This document shows positions 1 through 5,511 of a stretch of DNA of 5,513 nucleotides, in pieces. Both the position numbers and the translations under genes were made by a program. The DNA is taken from contig JABBNV010000185.1 in NCBI GenBank assembly GCA_019352125.1, forward strand, positions 343-5,855. The letters run 5' to 3'. Every line of letters starts with the position of its first letter. Position 1 is the stretch's first letter. Source of the stretch: Acidobacteriota bacterium (GTDB lineage Bacteria; Actinomycetota; Actinomycetes; Actinomycetales; Micrococcaceae). The notes below the pieces were generated by a model. That model saw nothing but the letters and a program-made list of their open reading frames with translations, did not search any database and was not told where the DNA came from.

Positions 1-1
1 C

Positions 2-1411
2 ACTGCCGACGACGGCGTTAGTCACCCCGGCTGCCCCGGTGACACCCGAGATGGTTGTCGGTCCGGTGGCGGTGAGCGTCCAGGCGCTGGCCGCAGCCGC
101 CCCGCCCACAACTTTCTTGACCAGGGTCAACTGGGCGGTGGGCCTCGGAGCCTTGTTGACCATGGTGCAGGCAACAATGCTGCCGGCAGATACCGTCACG
201 CTGAATTGCACGTTGGTGGGGTCCGTGGTGGCGTTCACTACTGCCAGCGGCGTGGAGCCGTCTGCCGTGCACACTGCGTTGTATCCGGAGTTCTGCACCA
301 CTGTGTAACCCGGCTGCTGAGTCTCGCGAACGGTGAGCGTGGTTGACGAGGTCCCCGCGCTGAAGGGTGTGCTGACCGCGCCGTCCGCTCCCGTAGCCAC
401 GGTGGTGGCCGTTCCCCCCGTTGGAGTGACACTGAATTGCCAGCCACCCCCGGGGGTATTTGCTGAATTGTCCGCCACATTCCACGGCTGAATCTGCTGG
501 GAGATGCTGAGGGTATTGGTGCACCCGGATGTAGCGGCAGCCTTCATGGTTGCCGTCAGCGTGGTGTATTTGCTCAACAGGTAGTAGTCCGGGGTGGGCG
601 TTTTTGACGGGCTAAAGTACTTCGTGGGACCGGAGATCTTGCCCAAGCTGGAAATATTAACGCGGCCCACCGCCACGACGATGATCCTGCTCCCCACAGT
701 GTTGTTGGGGGTGGGCGTGGTCTTCAATGTGTTAGCGGAGAGAATCGCGTTATCGCCCGCTGTCTTGACGGAGCCATGCACAGGAGTTTTCCCGGAGTAC
801 GAGGGGGATGCACCGGTAAAGAAAACCACTGCGTCATAGGTACCCGCAGGGACAACTGCCAACCCCTGGTCCCAGTTCTCACCGGCAATGATGTCAACGG
901 CAAGGCTATTGATGGCTGTCTTGACCGTGCTGGCGCCACCGGTTGTTGCTACCGACGTGGCGTCCAGGGATTTGGTTGCCGTCCTGCTGTAGTAGAAAAT
1001 GCCGATGGAAGTGGGCGTACCGCTCAGCGCGTCAACTGCTGCATTTCCTGCGCTCTGAACGTCACCCAGGTGGGTTGTAAGCGCCTTGGACATGTCAAAA
1101 ACGAAGGCTATCTTCAATCCGCACTTCTGCGGGAGCGTAGGGTTGGGAGCCACTTGAGGCGCTGAGGTGGCGGGGGCAGCCACTGCGGCCGGGGAATTAC
1201 CGCTACCGGGGAGCAAGGGCGCCACCACCGTCAGGTACGTAGCCATGAGTACGACGGCGATCAGGCTGGCTACCAGCGCCAGGACGCTGCGCTGGCCGTT
1301 GATACGGTCCCGCTTCGCTTCCTGCTCTCGTTTCACTCGCTGCCCCAACACCCTAGCCCCCTGCGGATTTTTTGCTTCAAGACCGGCCACCGTCTGATTG
1401 ATAGGTGGCAC
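2..1411 (-). CDS. Membrane-anchored vWA-like surface protein with prealbumin/SpaA-like repeats (3' end beyond window)
   Basis: The minus strand is open from about 1411 to the window edge (470 codons, no stop), so the C-terminus is missing. In order: a basic cytoplasmic N-terminus (residues 24-41, KRDR-rich); one membrane segment (about 43-64); an Ala/Pro-rich spacer (68-95); a vWA-like domain (about 98-296, starting KIAFVFDMSKA); a prealbumin/SpaA-like domain (about 298-422) with the typical RETQQPGY and MVNKAP elements; and the start of a second repeat (QLTLVKKVVGG, from 427). Cys97 and Cys297 bracket the vWA domain and could form a disulfide. The vWA metal-site motifs are altered: DMSKA for DxSxS, ENW for TNW, and TGASP for TDGxP. 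It is probably exported with the bulk outside the cell, as an adhesin or wall-associated protein (inference). The start is uncertain: GTG at 1411 keeps the whole open region, while GTG at 1351 has the better ribosome site (AGGGGG, 1357-1362, 5 nt spacer). The ligand is unknown. Confidence 0.85.
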   Translation of the reverse strand, partial: MPPINQTVAGLEAKNPQGARVLGQRVKREQEAKRDRINGQRSVLALVASLIAVVLMATYLTVVAPLLPGSGNSPAAVAAPATSAPQVAPNPTLPQKCGLKIAFVFDMSKALTTHLGDVQSAGNAAVDALSGTPTSIGIFYYSRTATKSLDATSVATTGGASTVKTAINSLAVDIIAGENWDQGLAVVPAGTYDAVVFFTGASPSYSGKTPVHGSVKTAGDNAILSANTLKTTPTPNNTVGSRIIVVAVGRVNISSLGKISGPTKYFSPSKTPTPDYYLLSKYTTLTATMKAAATSGCTNTLSISQQIQPWNVADNSANTPGGGWQFSVTPTGGTATTVATGADGAVSTPFSAGTSSTTLTVRETQQPGYTVVQNSGYNAVCTADGSTPLAVVNATTDPTNVQFSVTVSAGSIVACTMVNKAPRPTAQLTLVKKVVGGAAAASAWTLTATGPTTISGVTGAAGVTNAVVGS

Positions 1412-1433
1412 TCCCCTAGGTTCCTGCCAACGC

Positions 1434-1496
1434 CTCAAGGAACAGCCGTATTTACCGCAGGTTTTGCTCAAGATTTGCTCAGGATCTTTCTTGAGC
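1434..1496. promoter_or_regulatory. Putative response-regulator operator: 11-bp-phased CTCAAG-type repeats
   Basis: Two tandem 11-mers, TTTGCTCAAGA (1463-1473) and TTTGCTCAGGA (1474-1484), differ at one base. The core hexamer falls on one helical register: CTCAAG at 1434, CGCAGG at 1456, CTCAAG at 1467 and CTCAGG at 1478, all multiples of 11 bp apart; register 1445 has no match. An inverted copy, CTTGAG, lies at 1490-1495, so GCTCAAG (1466-1472) and CTTGAGC (1490-1496) also form a perfect 7-bp inverted repeat. OmpR/PhoB-family regulators are known to bind direct repeats about 11 bp apart, and such a regulator is encoded next door. On the minus strand the repeats end 8 bp before an A/T-rich hexamer, TAAATA (1454-1449), which could be a -10 for the surface-protein gene, with the repeats replacing the -35. 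Operator function is inference. Confidence 0.45.
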
Positions 1497-1561
1497 CAAT
1501 CCAGTGGGTTGAAGGTCTAGGCTGGCCCCAGTGCCGTCCCATCAGCAGAGAGGCTCCCCGC

Positions 1562-1954
1562 GTGAACGCAGCAATAGGCACCTCCCCCTTGGTTGATCCT
1601 GAAGTTCTGCGGGAGTTGGAGGCGCAGCTGTGCTCTCACGCAGCCGTACAGCAGTTTGTGGTGTCGTTCATCCAGCTGTGGGAGGGACGCTATGCCCGTA
1701 TCTGCACAGCCGTCTATCGTCACGAAATTGCGGATGCGTTGGACGCTACTCTCAGTTTGAAGGCAGCGTGCATGATGGTGGGAGCCACACGGCTGGCAGG
1801 CATCGCTGCGGAAGTTGAAGCAATCATTCGCCTGCATGGCCCGGCCTATGCAGTCTCGCGGCTAAGAAGCTTGCGGCTGTCCGGTGACGCTACAGTGTCC
1901 CAGCTGAGAGACAGCTATCTAGGGTTCCCCCGTACGGAAGGTACGGAGCTCTAG
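1562..1954 (+). CDS. HPt-like protein lacking the phospho-accepting histidine
   Basis: A 130-residue, soluble, mostly helical protein that resembles a histidine phosphotransfer (HPt) domain. The key helix reads LSLKAACMMVGATRLAGIAAEVE (residues 64 onward, split here by description only): it matches the HPt signature HxLKGxxxxxGAxxLxxxxxxLE, with Leu64 where the phosphorylated His belongs and Lys67, Gly74 and Ala75 kept. Upstream helices (about 13-60) and a C-terminal helix (about 109-120) fit the four-helix-bundle layout. GTG at 1562 is preferred as the start because GAGAGG lies at 1548-1553, 8 nt upstream, and the HPt-like similarity begins just after (LVDPEVLRELE). A TTG at 1475 in the same frame would add 29 residues that look non-conserved and overlap the repeat operator. 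It converges on the response regulator and the stops overlap. Likely role (inference): a docking or modulating partner of the regulator, not a phosphotransfer relay. Confidence 0.72.
   Translation: MNAAIGTSPLVDPEVLRELEAQLCSHAAVQQFVVSFIQLWEGRYARICTAVYRHEIADALDATLSLKAACMMVGATRLAGIAAEVEAIIRLHGPAYAVSRLRSLRLSGDATVSQLRDSYLGFPRTEGTEL
1930..1946. repeat. Inverted repeat CCGTAC-N5-GTACGG just before the convergent stops
   Basis: CCGTAC (1930-1935) and GTACGG (1941-1946) can pair as a 6-bp stem with the 5-nt loop GGAAG. It lies inside the last codons of the HPt-like gene, five bases before its stop and just past the 3' end of the response-regulator gene. It could attenuate or terminate transcription from either side, since there is no intergenic space for a separate terminator. 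No T-run follows on either strand, so a canonical intrinsic terminator is not supported. Confidence 0.3.
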
Positions 1955-2817
1955 GCTTCCAGGCAGTACCCCACGCCGCGCACGGTGCGGATCCACCGCG
2001 GCTCCTTGGGGTTGTCCCCCAGCTTGCGGCGCAGATTTCCCATGTGAACCTCCACCGTGCGCTCATCCGCCTCAGAAATGTAGCTTCCAGTGTCATACGG
2101 CTCGGCCCGAAGCCGGCGGGCCAGTTCGGACTTCGTACGCACCACTTGGCCGCTCTCCATCAGCGCCAGCAGTAGATCAAACTCGCTGCGCGTCAGGTCC
2201 ACCGGGCTGCCATCCACAGAGGCCACCCACCTGGATTTATCCAGCACCAATCCGTGGGCCTCCAGCCAGCCATCCCTGCGCGGTGACCGCTCCACTGCGG
2301 CGGGTTCGCTGGCGCCGTCAAGTTCAGGCTCGGCCTCCTCCAGAACGGCATTCATGGCGGAGGCTCGCATCATTGTATGCAGAGACTCGGTGGGAAAATC
2401 AGTAGTCACCAGCGGATCATCCGGCGCAGCCATGGCGGGTCCGGAGGCTCGCGGGCGGCGCATCATGGCGGCAACCCGGCTGCGCAGCTCACGGGGGCGG
2501 AAGGGTTTGGTGAGGTAATCATCCGCACCGGATTCAAGCCCCAGGAGCGTGTCCAACTCTTCGGCACGGGAGGTCAACATGATGATGTAGCAATCACTGA
2601 ATTCGCGGATCTGCCGTGCCACTTCAAAGCCGTCAATGTCCGGCAAGCCAATATCCAGGGTGATAATGTCCGGTTGCTGTTCGCGCACCGCACTTACGCC
2701 CGCAGCGCCGCGATCCACAGCGTGAACGGTAAAGCCGGATTGGCTGAGTACCACCTGGATCAGATCCCGGATGTCCTGATCATCTTCGATAATCACTGCT
2801 ACCCGCGAATCGCTCAT
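1951..2817 (-). CDS. OmpR/PhoB-family response regulator with long interdomain linker
   Basis: A 288-residue two-component response regulator. The receiver domain spans about 5-118: acidic pocket Glu11/Asp12/Asp13, phospho-acceptor Asp55 (TLDIGLPDIDG), Thr82 (MLTSR), and Tyr101 and Lys104 in DDYLTKPF. All the residues needed for phosphorylation and the switch are present. The C-terminal winged helix (about 185-288) has LTRSEFDLLLAL, the recognition-helix region ERTVEVHMGNLRRKLGD (252-268) and the wing ending WIRTVRGVGYCLEA, all diagnostic of the OmpR/PhoB DNA-binding domain. The linker (about 122-184, Ala/Pro/Glu-rich) is some 60 residues, while family members usually have 10-25, hence the length of 288 against a typical 225-240. 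ATG at 2817 is the start, with GGGG five bases upstream as a weak ribosome site. It probably receives phosphate from the kinase encoded divergently at 2979, and probably binds direct repeats such as those at 1463-1484 (inference). Confidence 0.93.
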   Translation of the reverse strand: MSDSRVAVIIEDDQDIRDLIQVVLSQSGFTVHAVDRGAAGVSAVREQQPDIITLDIGLPDIDGFEVARQIREFSDCYIIMLTSRAEELDTLLGLESGADDYLTKPFRPRELRSRVAAMMRRPRASGPAMAAPDDPLVTTDFPTESLHTMMRASAMNAVLEEAEPELDGASEPAAVERSPRRDGWLEAHGLVLDKSRWVASVDGSPVDLTRSEFDLLLALMESGQVVRTKSELARRLRAEPYDTGSYISEADERTVEVHMGNLRRKLGDNPKEPRWIRTVRGVGYCLEA

Positions 2818-2861
2818 AACAACCCCATCGAGAACTTTGAGACGTAGGGCTTAAGCGCCCG

Positions 2862-2897
2862 TTTTCAAAGTATAACGCGCCGCTATACTCAAGGAGC
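2862..2897. promoter_or_regulatory. Divergent promoter region between response regulator and kinase
   Basis: AGTATA (2869-2874) and TATACT (2884-2889) form an inverted repeat with a 9-bp G/C-rich centre. The right arm is a good -10 for the kinase gene on the plus strand, with TTTTCA (2862-2867) as a weak -35 at 16 bp spacing. Read on the minus strand, the left arm gives TATACT as a -10 for the response-regulator gene, but nothing close to TTGACA sits 16-18 bp upstream, which suggests help from an activator. A CTCAAG hexamer (2888-2893), the same core as in the repeats at 1434-1484, overlaps the right arm. The dyad could also be a repressor site. Transcription starts have not been mapped. Confidence 0.4.
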
Positions 2898-2978
2898 GAT
2901 TGCCGGTTATGATGGCATTCATCAGCGCGGTTGAAGGGGCAAATCGAATGACTGCAGGTCCCTGGAGAACGTGCAACT

Positions 2979-4655
2979 GTGGCTAGCACTCTGCTGTCCG
3001 GGCCATGGGTTGAATACTTCTATCAGCGAAGTTTCCGCGCCAGAGTTGCCCTGAGCCAACTTCCACTGAGCATTGCCGCAGTGATCGCCCTGGTGGTAGC
3101 CATGTTGGCCATTCCGGACCGCCTGTGGACCCCGTGGACTATGGCCGCCGTCGGCGTTCAAATTGTAGTTTTGCTGGCAAGCCTTACCGTTCCGTGGCAG
3201 CGGCTTCCCAAAGGGTCATTTCTGGCGCTGCCATATTTGGATTTGCTGTCCATTTGTTTTGCCAGGCTTGGTGCCGGAAATTACCAAAGCAATGTGGCCG
3301 TCTTGTGCATCTTTCCCCTCTCCTGGTTAGCTGCTAGTGGTCTGGCAAAGCGCACCGCGCTACTGGTGAGTTTCTGTGTTCCCGCCATAGTGGTGTGGAC
3401 GCCCTCTATCGTGGACGGGCAGATCCCTACCGGCCGTGGTCTTACCAATGCAGCCCTGTTCCCCTTCATCATGCTGGGCATGGCCGCCACCTTGATGATT
3501 TTGCTCAATAGCATGGCCGCCCAGCACCGCGCTCTGGTAGCGAAGGACAAAGCTCTTCGAAGTGCGCTGGAGGCCAGTGACGGTCGACAGCGGCTGCTAG
3601 ATGCCGTGGTGAACACGGTGGGTGTGGGCATCGTGGCCCTTGACGCGGATGGCAAGGAGATCCTGCGCAACCGCAAGCAGCACGAATTTCAGGCGCACGC
3701 GGGGGATTCCAACTCTGAGGCTGGCCTGCTGGTCTTTGACCTGGACCAACGCACGATACTCCCGGCGGAACGGCGCCCCCTCCAGCGCGCCAAGGCTGGC
3801 GTGGCCTTCGAGGATGAGCTGGTATGGATTGGCTCCCCTGCGGATCGGCGCACACTCTCAGTCACGGCGCGGCCCGTCCACCGGGACGACGGTGGCTCCG
3901 TGGGTTCCGTCGTCGTCTTTTCTGACGTGACGGCGCTGGTGTCCGCACTAGCAGCCAAGGATGATTTCGTCTCCAACGTCTCGCACGAGTTCCGCACCCC
4001 ACTCACCTCCATTCTGGGCTACGTTGGCCTGGCGTTGGAGGATCCGTCCCTGATTGCCCCCAATGTGATGGGCTATCTGCAAACGGCGGAGCGCAATGCG
4101 GATAGGTTGTTGGCGCTAGTGTCTGACCTGTTGGCTACCACCTCCAACCAGCTGCTCCTGCACCCCAGGGCCGGTGACTTGGCCGCGCTGGTAACGGACA
4201 GTTTGGAATCGGCCCAACCTCGGGCCGCCGAGAATGAGGTGACGCTGGTCAACCAGACAGTGGGCCCATTGGAGGCTGTGCTGGATATTTCCCGGATGGG
4301 TCAGGTGTTAGACAACCTCATCTCCAACGCCATCAAATACTCGCCCGACGGCGGCGTGGTGACAGTGCGCTGTTTCGCCGACGGCGACTCGCTAGTCTGC
4401 CATGTCACCGACACGGGTCTGGGCATGAGCCCACATGATTTGGCCGAAGCGTTTACCAAATTTCATCGGGCCAGTGCCGCAAACATTAAAGGAATTCCTG
4501 GCATTGGTTTAGGACTCCCCATCACCAAGGCAATTGTTGAAGGGCATGGCGGAACAATCACACTCACCAGCCAGCTGGGTGAGGGCACCACCGTTTCTTT
4601 CAGCATCCCGTTGGTGGATGCACCAGCTGACGCCGCCGTAAGCGCCGTCACTTAA
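2979..4655 (+). CDS. Membrane sensor histidine kinase with PAS-like region
   Basis: A 558-residue sensor kinase. About six hydrophobic segments occupy the N-terminal third (roughly 29-46, 54-72, 80-97, 105-122, 126-145 and 158-178), so it is an integral membrane sensor with short loops and no large extracellular domain. This suggests it senses something in or at the membrane (inference). A short coiled region (about 180-205) leads to a PAS-like domain (about 206-318, beginning LLDAVVNTVGVGIVALDADG). The HisKA dimerisation helix carries SHEFRTP with phospho-accepting His336. The ATPase domain has the N box (LDNLISNAIKYSP, Asn446/Asn450), G1 (DTGLGM, Asp478), an F-box-like FTKFHRA (492-498) and G2 (GIGLGL, 508-513), so it should be active. 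GTG at 2979 is chosen because GGAGAA (2964-2969) lies 9 nt upstream. Its likely partner is the regulator transcribed divergently from 2817. A VanZ-like gene follows after 29 bp. Confidence 0.94.
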   Translation: MASTLLSGPWVEYFYQRSFRARVALSQLPLSIAAVIALVVAMLAIPDRLWTPWTMAAVGVQIVVLLASLTVPWQRLPKGSFLALPYLDLLSICFARLGAGNYQSNVAVLCIFPLSWLAASGLAKRTALLVSFCVPAIVVWTPSIVDGQIPTGRGLTNAALFPFIMLGMAATLMILLNSMAAQHRALVAKDKALRSALEASDGRQRLLDAVVNTVGVGIVALDADGKEILRNRKQHEFQAHAGDSNSEAGLLVFDLDQRTILPAERRPLQRAKAGVAFEDELVWIGSPADRRTLSVTARPVHRDDGGSVGSVVVFSDVTALVSALAAKDDFVSNVSHEFRTPLTSILGYVGLALEDPSLIAPNVMGYLQTAERNADRLLALVSDLLATTSNQLLLHPRAGDLAALVTDSLESAQPRAAENEVTLVNQTVGPLEAVLDISRMGQVLDNLISNAIKYSPDGGVVTVRCFADGDSLVCHVTDTGLGMSPHDLAEAFTKFHRASAANIKGIPGIGLGLPITKAIVEGHGGTITLTSQLGEGTTVSFSIPLVDAPADAAVSAVT

Positions 4656-4672
4656 TCAGGTATCCCTCAGGT
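4656..4672 (+). repeat. TCAGGT direct repeat, 11 bp apart, in the kinase-vanZ gap
   Basis: TCAGGT occurs at 4656-4661 and again at 4667-4672, exactly 11 bp apart, immediately after the kinase stop codon. The second copy contains CTCAGG, the same hexamer as in the operator-like array at 1478. The second copy ends 12 nt before the VanZ-family start codon and may simply serve as its weak ribosome-binding region. There is no room for a -10 between the repeat and the start codon, so a dedicated promoter here is doubtful. Confidence 0.25.
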
Positions 4673-4684
4673 GTTTCTGGTGCA

Positions 4685-5113
4685 ATGGAGTCCATGAAAG
4701 CGCAGCGCACGGTGATCCGAGTCTTGATGGGCTACCTGGTGCTGCTGGCCGCCATCGTTTTTTGGCCCTCGCCGGTGGATGCTCCGGTGGACGGCGCGCT
4801 TAGCCAAGTTCTCCTCTTCTTACACCGTCACGGAGCCCCGCAGTGGGTCAATTACAACCTGGTGGAATTTACCGCCAACATTGCCATGTTTGTACCCTTT
4901 GGCGTGCTGCTGGCACTCATCCTGAAGCGTTCCCACCGTTGGTTTGCCGTCGTAATCTGCTTCGCGGCCACCTGCTTCATTGAGTTGAGCCAACTGCTAT
5001 TCCTCAGTCACCGGGTGGCCTCCATGGGGGATATTGTGGCCAACACCGCCGGAGGCATTATCGGCACCGGGATAGTGGTGCTGCTGACGATGAAAACAGG
5101 CAGACGGCGCTAA
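4685..5113 (+). CDS. VanZ-family membrane protein
   Basis: A 142-residue integral membrane protein with four hydrophobic segments (about 11-27, 62-80, 86-107 and 117-135) and the VanZ-family conserved polar pattern: VEFTANIAMFVPFG (Glu61, Asn65, Pro71), FIELSQLLF (Glu100, Gln103), Arg110, and GDIVANTAGGIIG (Asp116, Asn120, Gly123-124). Length is normal for a stand-alone VanZ domain. Members include VanZ of glycopeptide-resistance clusters (teicoplanin), but most chromosomal homologues have no proven function, so resistance should not be inferred. The start is ATG 4685 or ATG 4694. For the first, AGGTG lies about 12 nt upstream; for the second, GGAG is only 3 nt away, so 4685 is preferred. It follows the kinase by 29 bp on the same strand and is probably co-transcribed, which hints at a shared role in envelope response. 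Confidence 0.9.
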   Translation: MESMKAQRTVIRVLMGYLVLLAAIVFWPSPVDAPVDGALSQVLLFLHRHGAPQWVNYNLVEFTANIAMFVPFGVLLALILKRSHRWFAVVICFAATCFIELSQLLFLSHRVASMGDIVANTAGGIIGTGIVVLLTMKTGRRR

Positions 5114-5139
5114 GCAACTAAGCAACTAAGTAGCTACTT
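5111..5139. repeat. Tandem octamer with stops in three frames and a 12-bp palindrome at convergent gene ends
   Basis: TAAGCAAC occurs twice in tandem (5111-5118, 5119-5126), followed by the variant TAAGTAGC (5127-5134). The first TAA is the stop of the VanZ-family gene. Because the period is 8, the three TAA triplets fall in all three plus-strand frames. The last unit merges into the perfect palindrome AAGTAGCTACTT (5128-5139), which includes the stop of the minus-strand EAL gene (5134-5136). The stem is short and A/T-rich with no T-run, so it is not a convincing terminator. Confidence 0.6.
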
Positions 5140-5511
5140 CACCACGGAGCGCGGCAGCCGCAGCAGCACATCGTTCTGCATCGTGGCAGCGCTAACGGGC
5201 CAACCGAAGTACCTCCCCTGCGCATATCCGAACCCCAGCCGGCGCAGGACCTCAGCCTGTTCTTCAGTTTCGATGCCCTCCGCAACGGAGATCAATCCGG
5301 CCGAGTGAATCAGCCGCACCATGGCATCCACCAACTCCTCACCGCCGGGCTCCGCCAGCCGGGCCACGAAGGACCTATCGATTTTCGCCGCCGTGGCATG
5401 GATCGTCTTAAGGTATGAAATCGAGGAATAGCCGGTACCAAAATCATCAATAGCTATGCCAATCCCCTACATGCATTCAACGCTGCCGCCTACCTGCTCA
5501 ATGCGCGCTTC
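5134..5511 (-). pseudogene. EAL-domain (c-di-GMP phosphodiesterase) C-terminal part with in-frame TAG, cut by window edge
   Basis: On the minus strand, from about 5466 to the stop at 5134-5136, the frame encodes 110 residues of the C-terminal half of an EAL domain. It contains IDDFGTGYSS (metal-binding Asp pair), AAKIDRSFV (catalytic Lys region), SVAEGIET (conserved Glu) and YAQGRYFGWP, in the right order and spacing. EAL domains hydrolyse cyclic di-GMP to pGpG. The same frame continues to the window edge (EARIEQVGGSVECM) but is broken by TAG at 5467-5469, five codons before IDD. No plausible start lies between that stop and IDDFGTG; the first usual start, GTG at 5367, would remove the metal-binding Asp pair. 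So the gene is either a pseudogene or carries a sequence error near the contig end. The EAL signature itself, and any GGDEF or sensor domain, would lie beyond the window. It converges on the VanZ-family gene with 20 bp between the stops. Confidence 0.75.

Noticed and set aside
18..524. A 168-codon open frame on the minus strand
   Set aside because: It is Gly/His/Arg-rich with no domain signature, and overlaps the surface-protein frame, which gives clear vWA and SpaA-like motifs over 470 codons. It is a shadow frame.
776..1165. A 129-codon plus-strand open frame with a Cys-rich translation
   Set aside because: It is antisense to the vWA-like domain and matches no recognised family; the minus frame explains the region.
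2847..2860. Imperfect palindrome GGGCTTAAGCGCCC between the divergent promoters and the regulator start
   Set aside because: Short and imperfect, and not clearly placed relative to a promoter element; likely chance in G/C-rich DNA.
2909..2986. Small plus-strand ORF (25 residues) ahead of the kinase, overlapping its GTG start by 8 bp
   Set aside because: The only upstream Shine-Dalgarno-like sequence (AAGGAG, 2891-2896) is 12 nt away and lies around the predicted transcription start, so it may not be in the mRNA. No support for translation beyond the open frame.
3281..3676. 131-codon minus-strand open frame within the kinase gene
   Set aside because: Ser/Arg/Ala-rich antisense shadow of a well-supported kinase gene.
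4685..5113. Calling the VanZ-family gene a teicoplanin-resistance gene
   Set aside because: No other van-cluster gene is present, and most chromosomal VanZ-domain proteins have no shown resistance role.
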